A stretch of 38,331 nucleotides of DNA from Bacteroidales bacterium (GTDB taxonomy: Bacteria > Bacteroidota > Bacteroidia > Bacteroidales > UBA932), in the NCBI GenBank assembly GCA_017615435.1, contig JAGAAF010000004.1:1-38331 (forward strand). The letters run 5' to 3'. Made by a program: the position numbers and the translations under genes. Below the pieces are notes generated by a model. That model ran no database searches, had not been told where the DNA came from, and saw nothing but the letters and a program-made list of their open reading frames with translations. Of this stretch, positions 8,128 through 17,203 are shown piece by piece (within the stretch, counting starts at the first letter, position 1; every line of letters starts with the position of its first letter).

Positions 8128-9204
8128 TTATCTGATGCTAAAGTATTCTTTGTAACGGTCGTAGAGGTGTCCTGCCTGGAGATAGGCGCTCTGGGGACTC
8201 AGGAAGTGCGAGAACTCGAAGGTGATGGCCTTGTCGTAGCCGCAGCGGGCGGCGGCCTCCAGCTTCAGGCGGAGTTTGTCGAACTTGATGGGGAAGAACT
8301 TGATGGGCATATCGCGGTCGAAGGTCTCTGCGTTCGTCCAGCACTGCATTCCGTAGCGGTCCGCCAGTTTCTTGTTCACCGAGAAGAAAGCGTCCAGCTC
8401 GTCGTAGTCGATATGGCCGTCCTGGAAAGCCACCGCATCCACCACTTCGTGGATGCCCGAGAATATCTCGTCCCATTCCTTTTCGTGCTGCTGAACTGAC
8501 ACGGCCTCTTCCTTGCTGAGGTTGCCGCCGGCGGCGCTGACCGCCTTCTTGCCGTCGATCCAGGGGGAGATGAAGGTCGGAAGACCGCCGCTGGCGTCCT
8601 TGCACATCTTGCCCATAGTGTAGAAGCAATCCACCGCACCCTTTGTGGCGCGGGAGATCTCCGTGCTGAGGTACCAGCCCTGGAAGCTCTTGTGGTGGCC
8701 GTAGTTCTTCCACACCTCGTCGATGACGAATTTGTTGACCTCGGTCTCGTACATCATATCGCCGGTGTCCCAGTAACGGCCGGAGTCGTAGAGGCCGAAG
8801 TAGAACTTCATATCGTACTTGTCCGCGAGGTAGAGGAACAGCTCGAGGAGGTCCATCGAAGGCATATAGCAACCCTTTTTCAGGAGGTATTGGCTCGGCC
8901 AGGTGATAAACTTGCGGTAACCGCTGCGTATCATTATCACCGTGTCTATTCCTATCGCCTTCATATAGCGGAAGTCCTGGTCCCATTCGACCGGACCCCA
9001 GTTCTGGTGCGGAATATCGTGCGAAATCTCATCGAGGAAAGTGCCGGTGATCGGCAGACCTGCGCGACGGGGCACTATGAGTCTTGTGGCGCGGTCTTCG
9101 CCCTCGACGGCCGGCCCGGAATTGCAGCCGGAGATGAGCGGAGCCGCCGCGGCCGCCGCGGTCGCCGCCGCAGCCGTTTTAAGAAAAGATCTTCTTGAGG
9201 TCAT
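8128..9204 (-). CDS. DUF4434 TIM-barrel protein with Tat lipoprotein signal
   Basis: A 358-residue protein whose N-terminus has a twin-arginine motif (S-R-R-S-F-L-K at 3-9), an alanine-rich hydrophobic stretch and a lipobox ending at Cys27 (I-S-G-C). It is predicted to fold in the cytoplasm and be exported by Tat as a lipoprotein. The mature part starts with the DUF4434 pattern: I-T-G-T-F-L-D-E-I, Q-N-W-G-P-V-E-W, and K-A-I-G-I-D-T-V-I-M-I, followed by W-Y-L-S-T-E-I and T-F-E-F-S-H-F. DUF4434 proteins are uncharacterised, putative glycoside hydrolases with a TIM-barrel-like pattern. It is the first gene of the minus-strand operon and diverges from SusC across a 98-base region. Tat export is unusual for a simple hydrolase and could mean a cofactor or metal. 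Confidence 0.8.
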   Translation of the reverse strand: MTSRRSFLKTAAAATAAAAAAPLISGCNSGPAVEGEDRATRLIVPRRAGLPITGTFLDEISHDIPHQNWGPVEWDQDFRYMKAIGIDTVIMIRSGYRKFITWPSQYLLKKGCYMPSMDLLELFLYLADKYDMKFYFGLYDSGRYWDTGDMMYETEVNKFVIDEVWKNYGHHKSFQGWYLSTEISRATKGAVDCFYTMGKMCKDASGGLPTFISPWIDGKKAVSAAGGNLSKEEAVSVQQHEKEWDEIFSGIHEVVDAVAFQDGHIDYDELDAFFSVNKKLADRYGMQCWTNAETFDRDMPIKFFPIKFDKLRLKLEAAARCGYDKAITFEFSHFLSPQSAYLQAGHLYDRYKEYFSIR

Positions 9205-9226
9205 ATAGTGGTGTTATTGGTTTCGG

Positions 9227-9236
9227 TTTGTACAAA
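9227..9236. promoter_or_regulatory. 10-bp perfect palindrome in the divergent control region
   Basis: TTTGTACAAA is exactly self-complementary. It sits between the minus-strand start at 9204 and the SusC start at 9303 and overlaps the minus-strand promoter box. Its size and place suit an operator for a dimeric regulator acting on both operons. No regulator gene is in the window, so this is inference. Confidence 0.35.
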
Positions 9237-9240
9237 TGTA
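9233..9240 (-). promoter_or_regulatory. Putative -7 box for the DUF4434-MFS-DUF5009 operon
   Basis: On the minus strand this reads TACATTTG, a full match to the Bacteroidota -7 consensus TAnnTTTG, 28 bases before the ATG at 9204. I see no good -33 TTTG 19-21 bases upstream, so it may depend on an activator. Confidence 0.5.
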
Positions 9241-9260
9241 CTGAAAATATATGTTTTTTG

Positions 9261-9268
9261 TATCTTTG
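9261..9268 (+). promoter_or_regulatory. Putative -7 box for the SusC operon
   Basis: TATCTTTG matches TAnnTTTG and leaves a leader of about 30 bases before the SusC ATG at 9303. No -33 element is visible at the right distance; the nearest TTTG (9227) is 30 bases away. This fits an activator-dependent PUL promoter. Confidence 0.5.
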
Positions 9269-9302
9269 GGTATTGAACCACATTACTAACCTGAAACAAT
9301 CA

Positions 9303-12300
9303 ATGAATCACAGGCGCTTGCTCCTTATGGCATTGCTGTTGCCGTTGTCCGTCCTTTCGGCCTTCGCTCAGCATATCGTGCAAGGAAAAGTGACCGATTC
9401 CCAGGGACAACCCATCCCGGGAGCATCGGTTTTCGAGTCCGGCACCCAGAACGGCGTAATCACTGATCTTGACGGCTTGTACAGAATAGAGGCGGCCCCC
9501 AACGGCACGCTCGAATTCGCATTCCTGGGAATGAAAACCAAGACCGTCGGCATCAATGGACGCAAAACTATCGACGTAACGCTGGAAGACGACTCCACAG
9601 TCCTCAACGAGGTCGTGGTAGTCGGTTACGGTACCCAGCAGAAAGCATCCCTGACCAACGCTGTTTCGACAGTCAAGGGCGCTGAAATCCTCAAGGCCCC
9701 GGCTGTGGGAGTGGCGTCCGCGGTCGGCACCCGCGTCGCGGGTGTTGTCGCTCTCCAGGAGAGCGGCCAGCCAGGCGCCGATGCCGCCTCGCTGCTCGTC
9801 CGCGGACAGAGCGCCATCTGCATAGTGGACGGCGTGCCCCGCGACCTCAACGAAATCGAACCCAATGAAATAGAGAGCATCTCGGTCCTCAAGGATGCGA
9901 CCTCCGCGGCGATGTATGGCCTTAACTCAAGTGCGGTTATTCTCGTAACCACCAAGAAGGGCGACTCCCAGAAGACCCGAATCTCGTACAACGGCGAATA
10001 CGGTGTCAGCCGCAACACCAATATGCTGCGGCTCCTGAATGGTCCCGAGTATGCCTACTGGTACAACAAAGCCTACGAGCTTGACTGCGAGGCCTTCGAC
10101 ACTGCGTTCACTCCGGTCTTCACGGCCCAGCACGTCCTGTGGATGCAGAAAGGGACTCACGGCTGGGGAAATACGGACTGGTATTCGAAGACTTTCGGCA
10201 CCGGTGTCACCCAGCACCACAACGTGAGCGCGACTGGCGGTAACGACAAGGTGAGGTTCTTCACTTCCATAGCTTACTTCGACCAGCAGGGTAACGTCAA
10301 TAATTTCAACTATGACCGCATCAATCTCCGCTCGAACGTGGATGCAAAGATTACGGACGACATAACCTTCGAGTTGAACATCGCCGGGCGTGTGGAGAGG
10401 CGTTCCCAGCCGGGATTCTCGGCCAATCCCAACGACTGGTCCAACATCCCGCAGCAGGCCGTTCGCGCGTTGCCATATGTTCCGGAGGCTTACGAAATCA
10501 ACGGGGTGACATATCCTGTATCCACCAGGACCGCTTCTTCGTGGGTCAACCCTCTTGCGTCGTCGTCTGAAACCGGTTACCGCGACAGCCGCAACACTTA
10601 CATCCAGACCAATATGGCGCTTCGCTACGACGTGCCTTTCGTCAAGGGCCTTTCCCTTAAGGAGATGGTCTCTTACGACACCTCCTTCCAGAGCATAAAG
10701 TCGCTGGCGACTCCTTACCGCACGGCCGTGCTGACCCTGCCGACCGCCGGTACTCAGGATCTGTCCTACGGTCTGTCGAACGACGCGCGCGGCTCTTCCA
10801 TCTCGGCGACCGAAAGCTCTGCGTGGAGTTACACCCTCACGACCCAGTCCAGCATCGACTACGACGGCCGGTTCGGCGACCATAAGGTCCACGCGCTTGC
10901 GCTCCTCGAGACGCGCGAAAACCGTTCCCACACACACGGCGCTACCGGATGGGGACTCGATTTCGTGCAGCAGGACGAGCATAACTACATAACCAACCAG
11001 ACCGGTAACGGCGAGGAGAAGATTCCGGTAATTTCCGGCTACAGCGGCCACACCAGAGTGGCGGGCTATGCCGGACGTCTGAACTATTCCTATAAAGACA
11101 AGTACCTTCTGGAGGCATCTTTCCGTTACGACGGTTCCTACGTCTTCGGAGGCAAGAGCGGCACCCGCTGGGTCTCGCTGCCCGGCTTTTCGGCCGGATG
11201 GGTGCTCAGCAAGGAGGACTGGTTCGATGTCGGCGGGGTAGACCTTCTGAAGCTCCGCGCGAGCGTCGGTAAGACAGCGAACTCCAATGTGGCTGCCTAC
11301 CAGTATATGGACCTCGTTTCCCTCAGCAAGAAGCAGGTAATCTTCGGCGGTGCCAGCGAGAGTATGGTCTACGCCAGCACCCTCGGCAATCCCAACCTGA
11401 CCTGGGCGAAGGTCCTCAACTACAACGCCGGTCTCGATTTCGAAGCCTGGAAGGGCCTTCTCGGAGTCGAGTTCGACGTGTTCTATAAATATGAATACGA
11501 TATCCTTTCTTCCGTCACCGGCTCCTATGCACCTTCCCGCGGAGGTTACTACTACTCCTACGGCAATGACAACAAGAGGGATTATAAAGGTTTCGACATT
11601 ACCCTTCGCCACAATAATTATATAGGCGAACTGAACTACGGCGCCAAGGTGGTGCTTACCTACGCCTATCGCCGCTGGCTTTACTATGCCGGCGATTCGG
11701 ACAACACTCCGGACTACCTCAAACTCACCGGCAAGGAAGTGGGCTCGCAGCAGGGCTTCATCGCCCAGGGTCTCTTCGCCACCAAGGAAGAGGCGGAGAA
11801 CGCCGCCACCATCCCCGGTTCGAGGGTCACGGCCGGCTACATCAAGTATCTCGACCGCAATGGCGACGGAAAGATCACGTATGCGCAGGACCGCGGCTAT
11901 GTGGCAGGAAGCCCGTATCCGAAGGTACAGGGCTCGATCAACCTCTTCGCCGGCTGGCGCGGCTTCGACATAGATATGCTCTGGCAGGGTGCTGCCGGCA
12001 GAACGGTCTCGCTCACCGGCGTGTACACCGCTACCGGTTCGGAAGGCGTTATGGACAACACTTTCCTTACCAAATCCTTCTACCACGGAGGAAACTCTCC
12101 TCTGTTCCTTCTCGAACGCTCCTGGACGCCCGATAATCCGAACGGGGAATTTCCCCGCCCGTCGCTGACGCCCCTGAGTTCCAACAATGCCTATGCGTCC
12201 ACCTTCTGGTACCGCGACGGCTCCTATCTCCGTCTGAAGACCCTGCAGCTGGGATACACCTTCCCGCAGGCGCTTGTCAGCCGTTTGGGGGTCACCTCGC

Positions 12301-12443
12301 TGCGCTTCTACCTGCAGGGTTCCAACCTCCTCACCTTCAGCCAGCTGACTCAGTACAACATCGATCCTGAACAGCCCGGAGTGAACAACGGTTACTATCC
12401 TCAGCAGAAGACTTACCAGCTCGGTGTTAAAATCACATTCTAA
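9303..12443 (+). CDS. SusC/RagA-family TonB-dependent outer-membrane transporter
   Basis: This protein imports oligosaccharides across the outer membrane together with its SusD lid. The start at 9303 was chosen over upstream in-frame ATGs because it begins a classical signal peptide ending A-F-A-Q. The order is a carboxypeptidase-D regulatory-like domain (about 25-100), the SusC hallmark N-E-V-V-V-V-G-Y-G-T-Q near 107, a plug domain to about 215, then a long beta-barrel ending in the terminal aromatic strand L-G-V-K-I-T-F. There is no STN domain, so it is probably not part of an anti-sigma relay. At about 1046 residues it is a normal size. The plug is compressed at R-G-Q-S-A-I-C-I-V-D-G-V-P-R: the loop usually found between the R-G and V-D-G motifs is nearly missing. 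SusD follows after 12 bases. Confidence 0.95.
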   Translation: MNHRRLLLMALLLPLSVLSAFAQHIVQGKVTDSQGQPIPGASVFESGTQNGVITDLDGLYRIEAAPNGTLEFAFLGMKTKTVGINGRKTIDVTLEDDSTVLNEVVVVGYGTQQKASLTNAVSTVKGAEILKAPAVGVASAVGTRVAGVVALQESGQPGADAASLLVRGQSAICIVDGVPRDLNEIEPNEIESISVLKDATSAAMYGLNSSAVILVTTKKGDSQKTRISYNGEYGVSRNTNMLRLLNGPEYAYWYNKAYELDCEAFDTAFTPVFTAQHVLWMQKGTHGWGNTDWYSKTFGTGVTQHHNVSATGGNDKVRFFTSIAYFDQQGNVNNFNYDRINLRSNVDAKITDDITFELNIAGRVERRSQPGFSANPNDWSNIPQQAVRALPYVPEAYEINGVTYPVSTRTASSWVNPLASSSETGYRDSRNTYIQTNMALRYDVPFVKGLSLKEMVSYDTSFQSIKSLATPYRTAVLTLPTAGTQDLSYGLSNDARGSSISATESSAWSYTLTTQSSIDYDGRFGDHKVHALALLETRENRSHTHGATGWGLDFVQQDEHNYITNQTGNGEEKIPVISGYSGHTRVAGYAGRLNYSYKDKYLLEASFRYDGSYVFGGKSGTRWVSLPGFSAGWVLSKEDWFDVGGVDLLKLRASVGKTANSNVAAYQYMDLVSLSKKQVIFGGASESMVYASTLGNPNLTWAKVLNYNAGLDFEAWKGLLGVEFDVFYKYEYDILSSVTGSYAPSRGGYYYSYGNDNKRDYKGFDITLRHNNYIGELNYGAKVVLTYAYRRWLYYAGDSDNTPDYLKLTGKEVGSQQGFIAQGLFATKEEAENAATIPGSRVTAGYIKYLDRNGDGKITYAQDRGYVAGSPYPKVQGSINLFAGWRGFDIDMLWQGAAGRTVSLTGVYTATGSEGVMDNTFLTKSFYHGGNSPLFLLERSWTPDNPNGEFPRPSLTPLSSNNAYASTFWYRDGSYLRLKTLQLGYTFPQALVSRLGVTSLRFYLQGSNLLTFSQLTQYNIDPEQPGVNNGYYPQQKTYQLGVKITF

Positions 12444-12448
12444 GGAGG
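12442..12448 (+). promoter_or_regulatory. Canonical Shine-Dalgarno sequence before susD-like gene
   Basis: AAGGAGG begins within the SusC stop codon and lies 7 bases before the ATG at 12456. Other genes here have A/T-rich leaders or overlapping starts without such a motif. It may boost SusD synthesis at the SusC-SusD junction. Confidence 0.6.
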
Positions 12449-12455
12449 ACAGGAT

Positions 12456-14060
12456 ATGAAAAAATACATTGCAATAATAGCGGCTCTCTTCGCTCTGGCC
12501 TCCTGCAACGAATGGCTGGACGGAACTGAGAACAACGATTATCTCACCGACGAACTCGTGTGGAGGACAGAGGAATCCGCCGAACTCTATGTCAACGGAT
12601 TCTACACCTATCTCGACAAATACGGCCAGTTCGGCACTTACCAGTTCGGCGGCAGTATGACGGAGAGTCTCACGGATGTTTTCAAATACGGCTCCAAGTC
12701 GCTCGGTCACAAAGCCGGTCATCCCAACAATTACGTGTGCCATCCTGAGGCAATCACCACCGCCGGGTGCCTTTGGGGTATCTGGGGCACGGCCTACGGA
12801 AATATCCGAAGGATAAACGGCTTCCTCGAGTCTATGGAGAAGTTCTCCAAACTGCCGGAAGCGAAGAATACCGAACTCGCGGCACAGGCCCGTTTCTTCC
12901 GCGCCTATGTCTATTTCCAGCTCGCCAAGCGTCATCCGAAGGGCGTCATACTCTACGACAGGCTTCCCGTCGGCAACGACAAAGCGTTGAGCTCCGCCGC
13001 CGACACCTGGCAGTTCATCTACGATGACCTTAAGTTTGCTGCGGAGCACCTTCCCGCGGAGTGGCCCTCTGCCGACAGGGGACGCGTCACGAAATATGCT
13101 GCGTACGCTATGATGAGCCGCGCGATGCTCTATGCCGGACGCTGGGAGGACGTTATCGCCGCGGCGGATTCGGTAATCGCATCGAACAAGTTCGGCCTTA
13201 TGGACAAATACGCCGATTCGTGGAAGGGCGGCAACAAGGAGAGCATCCTGGAGTTCAGGTACTCCGTTTCCGGCCCCAACCATTCATTCGACGAAGATTA
13301 CGACCCGCTTTATGAGTACGGCGGCCTCGGCACTCCGACCCAGGAGATGGTCGAAACTTACTTCAAGGCCGACGGCACAGAATTCGACTGGACGCCTTGG
13401 CACAACGGCACTGCTACCAGCCGTCCGCTCTACGAAGCTCTCGAACCCCGTTTCCAGGCCACCATTATCTATAACGGCTGCGACTGGAAGGGCAAGACGA
13501 TGGACTGCAAGGTGGGAGGCTCGAACGGCCCGTTCGTGGATTACTTCTCCGTGGATTACTCCTACGGAATGACCACAACAGGCTACTTCCTCCGCAAGAT
13601 GGTGGACGAAAACCACACCGACCTCCGAGGAGTACAGAGTGCCCAGACCTGGGTGGAAATACGCTATGCCGAAGTGCTCTTGAACAAAGCCGAGGCTATG
13701 TACCGTTTCGGCTCTCCGGCCGCACAGTATCAGGCTCCGGTGAACGAGATACGCAGCCGCGCAGGCCTCGGTAAGGTCAATCTTACCGGCGATGCGTGGT
13801 GGCAGGCCTATAGGCGTGAGCGCAAGATCGAGCTCGCTTACGAAGGCCACTATTTCTGGGATCTCCGCCGCTGGGAAGTCGCGCACACGGAGCTCAGCAA
13901 CTACAGGGTGCACGGAATGAAGATAACGGGCACGAACTTCGAGTATGTGACCTGCGATGTGGAAGACCGCCTGTTCTACTCTAAACTCTACTGTCTCCCT
14001 ATCCCGGACGATGAACTCAAGGACAACACGCTCGCAGAGCAGTATGACGAATGGAAATGA
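12456..14060 (+). CDS. SusD/RagB-family outer-membrane glycan-binding lipoprotein
   Basis: A 534-residue lipoprotein (lipid Cys17, L-A-S-C-N) that forms the hinged lid on the SusC barrel and captures oligosaccharide. It begins with the usual E-W-L-D motif after the lipid anchor, followed by helical TPR-like segments such as A-Q-A-R-F-F-R-A-Y-V-Y-F-Q-L-A. The C-terminal SusD signature is present as R-R-E-R-K-I-E-L-A-Y-E-G-H-Y-F-W-D-L-R-R-W. Length is typical. It is preceded by an unusually good Shine-Dalgarno sequence and followed closely by the DUF5018 gene, whose possible starts overlap or lie within a few bases of its stop (14058-14060). The specific ligand cannot be read from the sequence. 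Confidence 0.95.
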   Translation: MKKYIAIIAALFALASCNEWLDGTENNDYLTDELVWRTEESAELYVNGFYTYLDKYGQFGTYQFGGSMTESLTDVFKYGSKSLGHKAGHPNNYVCHPEAITTAGCLWGIWGTAYGNIRRINGFLESMEKFSKLPEAKNTELAAQARFFRAYVYFQLAKRHPKGVILYDRLPVGNDKALSSAADTWQFIYDDLKFAAEHLPAEWPSADRGRVTKYAAYAMMSRAMLYAGRWEDVIAAADSVIASNKFGLMDKYADSWKGGNKESILEFRYSVSGPNHSFDEDYDPLYEYGGLGTPTQEMVETYFKADGTEFDWTPWHNGTATSRPLYEALEPRFQATIIYNGCDWKGKTMDCKVGGSNGPFVDYFSVDYSYGMTTTGYFLRKMVDENHTDLRGVQSAQTWVEIRYAEVLLNKAEAMYRFGSPAAQYQAPVNEIRSRAGLGKVNLTGDAWWQAYRRERKIELAYEGHYFWDLRRWEVAHTELSNYRVHGMKITGTNFEYVTCDVEDRLFYSKLYCLPIPDDELKDNTLAEQYDEWK

Positions 14061-14065
14061 GCCCT

Positions 14066-15748
14066 ATGAAAAAAATAATTTACATAATAATTGCTGCCGC
14101 CGCGGCGATGCTTTCCGCCTGCCAGGAGCCCGAAACCCTGGTGCCGTCGGAGTCGCGTAACGGCATTAACAGCGTGACGGCTTCGTTCCCCGGCGACAAT
14201 CGCGAGGAGAACAGTTTCCGCGCCGAGATAGATTACGATGCGGCCACCATCACGATAGTGTTCCCGTACACCTATCCGGCCAACTCCGCCTCGCATCTGG
14301 AAAAGTCCGACCTGACCAAGGTGAAGCTGGAGGCCAGCCTGGACGACAATGTGGTTGTGGAACCTCCGCTGCTGTTTATGGACCTTTCCCGCGACGACAA
14401 CGAGATCACGGTAATCGACCAGCGCAAACAGCGGAAGGTCTATAAGGTGCTTGCGGAAATACGTAAGAGCAACCTTTGCGAAATAACCAAATTCAGCCTT
14501 CCTGCGATCAATGTCGACGGCGTCATCAATCAGACGGCCAAAACCATCTCTGTAATCTACGACTCGCAGATAGGGGAGCAGGTGGCGGACGTGACGCTGT
14601 CGTTCGGAGCGTCGTTCGTGGGCACGGATCCGACCGTTACCGCGCAGAACTACAACAACCCGGTAGACATTACGGTCATTGCTCAGGACGGCATCACCCA
14701 GGCGACCTACACGGTCGTGGCGGACACTCCGGACATCCTCGAAAAGGGTGTGCGCTACGGCAGCGATAAGTTCCTCTGGAAAGTGAATATGAACACCCTC
14801 GGAATCACGAATACGCTTCTGACCGGCGGTATGGCGGTAATCAAGGATTATGTGGTGCTGAATACCCGCGGCGAAGATATGGTCGTGATGAACGCGGAGA
14901 CGGGCGAGAAGACCGGCACGATTGCCCTCGACTTCAAGGCCAGCCTCAAGAACTTCTACTGCACTGCCGACCTGAACGACAATATCCTCGTCTGCAATCT
15001 TACTCCCAACGACGGAAACGTCTTCACCGTGTACCGCATCAAGGGAATCGACGGCGTACCCGCAAAGTACATAGAGTTTGACGCCGGCGGAGCGGCGCTC
15101 GGCCGTAAGATGTCGGTCTACGGAAGTCTGGACGGCGATGCCATCATAACCGCTCCGGTCTATCAGGCTGGACGGGAGTTCTACCGATGGACCGTGACTG
15201 GCGGTGTGCTGAATCCCACTCCGGACCACATCGTGATGGCGGACACTGACATCGGAGCGTGGACTTACAATTGTGACGTGGTCTACTCCAGCGCAACCGA
15301 TGTCAATGCGGATTACTTCGTTGTCAGCTATGCGCCGATGTCGTTCCTCGAGGCTCCGGAAACCAGAAGCCATCTGTGGATGGACGGCGTTTCGCACACG
15401 ATCAAGAGCCACGGCGCCGGCATCAACCAGAACTGGGTGCCCAACTCGGCTGATTACACGGTGTTCAACGGCGTCGGCTTCTTCCTGGCGAACTCGGCCA
15501 ACGCGGCTTCGTGGGGCGCGGACGATATGGTCTATCTGTATGACCTGAGTCTCAACAACCTTGACGAACCCGCCTGGCGTTGCGAGAAGGGCGTGTACGG
15601 TTCGTTCCCGACCAACAATGTCGCCAATGGCAACTCCACCGCCGATGTCGCCCTCAGGGTGTCCGACGACGGATTCTTTATGTACGTTTACTTTATGTTC
15701 TCCGGCGGTCAGGTCGCCAAGGTGCAGTTCGACTGCATAAATATGTAA
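14066..15748 (+). CDS. DUF5018-domain surface lipoprotein (SGBP-like)
   Basis: A 560-residue lipoprotein. Start 14066 begins M-K-K-I-I-Y with lipid Cys19 (L-S-A-C-Q); in-frame ATGs at 14051 and 14057 would only add a few residues. The N-terminal half contains immunoglobulin-like beta domains (about 30-230) that include an I-T-K-F-S-L-P unit and repeated A-x-Y-T-V-V-A-type strands. The second half (about 235-560) reads as a propeller-like domain with units such as V-V-L-N-T-R-G-E-D-M-V-V-M-N-A-E-T-G. DUF5018 proteins occupy the SusE/SGBP position in PULs and are presumed glycan-binding. The stop overlaps one candidate start of the next gene (TAATG). Its C-terminus is the match used to identify the truncated gene at the left edge. 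Confidence 0.8.
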   Translation: MKKIIYIIIAAAAAMLSACQEPETLVPSESRNGINSVTASFPGDNREENSFRAEIDYDAATITIVFPYTYPANSASHLEKSDLTKVKLEASLDDNVVVEPPLLFMDLSRDDNEITVIDQRKQRKVYKVLAEIRKSNLCEITKFSLPAINVDGVINQTAKTISVIYDSQIGEQVADVTLSFGASFVGTDPTVTAQNYNNPVDITVIAQDGITQATYTVVADTPDILEKGVRYGSDKFLWKVNMNTLGITNTLLTGGMAVIKDYVVLNTRGEDMVVMNAETGEKTGTIALDFKASLKNFYCTADLNDNILVCNLTPNDGNVFTVYRIKGIDGVPAKYIEFDAGGAALGRKMSVYGSLDGDAIITAPVYQAGREFYRWTVTGGVLNPTPDHIVMADTDIGAWTYNCDVVYSSATDVNADYFVVSYAPMSFLEAPETRSHLWMDGVSHTIKSHGAGINQNWVPNSADYTVFNGVGFFLANSANAASWGADDMVYLYDLSLNNLDEPAWRCEKGVYGSFPTNNVANGNSTADVALRVSDDGFFMYVYFMFSGGQVAKVQFDCINM

Positions 15749-15753
15749 TGCCA

Positions 15754-17193
15754 ATGAGAAGATCAATAATGTATCTCTTCGCGCTTGCGGCGCTCTCTTT
15801 CGTGTCCGCATCCTGTGACGGCGATGATCCCGGCAGGTTCAAGACCCCGGAATGGGATTTGTCCGGCGTTAATGGAGACGATTCGTCGGGTCCGGATACT
15901 CCTTCGGACACCACCGGCACCAATCCTTCCATTCCGGAGGAGCAGCAGTCAAAGCCGTTCTACATCTGGATCGATGCCGCGGCGAACTTCCCGGATTTCG
16001 CGAACTCGAAGGACAACATCAAACGTGACCTGCAGCTTGCGAAGGACACCGGTTTTACGGACGTGGTGGTGGACGTGCGCCCTACCACGGGAGATATACT
16101 GTTCACCTCGAGCGTGGGCTCTCCGGTGCAGTGGCTGGGCGCGTGGACCACGGGCGGATACAAGAAGTTCGAGCGCACCGCCACCTGGGATTATCTCCAG
16201 GCCTTTATCGATGCCGGACACGAACTTGGCCTTCGTGTCCACGCAGCCATCAACACTATGGTCGGCGGCAACAAGACCAGCCTGGGCGAGCAGGGCCTGC
16301 TCTACCGCGACGCATCCAAGAAGGGTTGGGCGACCTGTTACAACCTGCAGTCCGGCATCACCAATGCGATGGACGCCGGTCAGAGCACGTTGTTCTACAA
16401 TCCGGCCCATCCCGACGTGCAGGAATATCTGCTCCAGATCATCAAGGACCTCGCTTCTTACGAGGATCTGGACGGCATTATCCTGGACCGTTGCCGCTAT
16501 GTCGGACTTGAGGCGGACTTCTCCGACGTGTCCAAGAACAAGTTTATGGACTATATCGGGGTGGTCGCCATCGAGTGGCCTTCGGACGTGCTGCCAGCCG
16601 GTACCACATATTCCACACAGCCGTCTTCGAAGCCGAAGTACTATAAGAAGTGGCTCGAATGGCGCGCCAAGGTCATCCACGATTTCGTGGAGAAAGCCCA
16701 CGACATCGCCCACGCGCAGAACCCGGATATCAAGTTCGGAGTGTATGTGGGCGGCTGGTACAGCCAGTACTATGATGTGGGCGTGAACTGGGCCGCTCCG
16801 GATTATAACACATCCGCTTATTTCAGCACCTGGGCCAGCGCGGACTACAAAAACTATGGTTTCGCTGACCATTGCGACCATATGCTGATCGGCGCTTATG
16901 CCAGCCCCGGAGCCGTCTATGGCACAGGCGAGTGGACTATGCAGGGATTCTGCAAGCAGGCAAAGCAGAAAATCGGCACCGCGTGTCCCAGGGTTGCTGG
17001 CGGTCCTGATGTGGGAAACTGGGACTCGGGCAACAAATACACCCAGGATCAGGAGAACGAAGCCATAACCAACTCGGTCAAAGCGTGTTACGACGCTTGC
17101 GACGGTTATTTCCTCTTCGATATGATCCATCTGAAGCAGGCAGATCAGTGGCGCTTTGTTAAAAAAGGTATAGAAAACGCATTAGGTAAGTAA
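15754..17193 (+). CDS. GHL10-type (DUF187-like) glycoside hydrolase lipoprotein, copy B
   Basis: A 479-residue lipoprotein starting M-R-R-S with lipid Cys21 (V-S-A-S-C). A start at 15748, inside TAATG with the previous stop, is also possible and adds two residues. After a Ser/Gly/Asp/Pro/Thr-rich tether (about 22-66) the GHL10 barrel begins with W-I-D-A-A-A-N-F. It continues with V-V-V-D-V-R-P, A-I-N-T-M-V-G-G, D-G-I-I-L-D-R-C-R-Y and F-G-V-Y-V-G-G-W, all matching copy A at 1400-2785. Similarity is high over the whole barrel but loops differ, consistent with an old duplication and possibly different linkages. The longer tether suggests it projects further from the surface. Substrate unknown; by context it degrades the glycan captured by the neighbouring SusC/SusD. 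Confidence 0.82.
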   Translation: MRRSIMYLFALAALSFVSASCDGDDPGRFKTPEWDLSGVNGDDSSGPDTPSDTTGTNPSIPEEQQSKPFYIWIDAAANFPDFANSKDNIKRDLQLAKDTGFTDVVVDVRPTTGDILFTSSVGSPVQWLGAWTTGGYKKFERTATWDYLQAFIDAGHELGLRVHAAINTMVGGNKTSLGEQGLLYRDASKKGWATCYNLQSGITNAMDAGQSTLFYNPAHPDVQEYLLQIIKDLASYEDLDGIILDRCRYVGLEADFSDVSKNKFMDYIGVVAIEWPSDVLPAGTTYSTQPSSKPKYYKKWLEWRAKVIHDFVEKAHDIAHAQNPDIKFGVYVGGWYSQYYDVGVNWAAPDYNTSAYFSTWASADYKNYGFADHCDHMLIGAYASPGAVYGTGEWTMQGFCKQAKQKIGTACPRVAGGPDVGNWDSGNKYTQDQENEAITNSVKACYDACDGYFLFDMIHLKQADQWRFVKKGIENALGK

Positions 17194-17203
17194 ATATTTT
17201 TAC

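Noticed and set aside
9927..13283. Very long open frame (over 1100 codons) on the minus strand opposite SusC/SusD
   Set aside because: It is a by-product of G+C-rich third positions in the SusC and SusD genes. Its translation is not family-like, and it spans two clearly coding plus-strand genes and their junction.
15580..15747. Extended N-terminus for GHL10 copy B
   Set aside because: The upstream part overlaps the DUF5018 gene in another frame and would bury the lipoprotein signal. Starts at 15748 or 15754 fit far better.
13988..15811. Minus-strand open frame of about 600 codons opposite DUF5018
   Set aside because: Shadow of the DUF5018 gene; His/Val/Arg-rich translation without domains or signal sequence.
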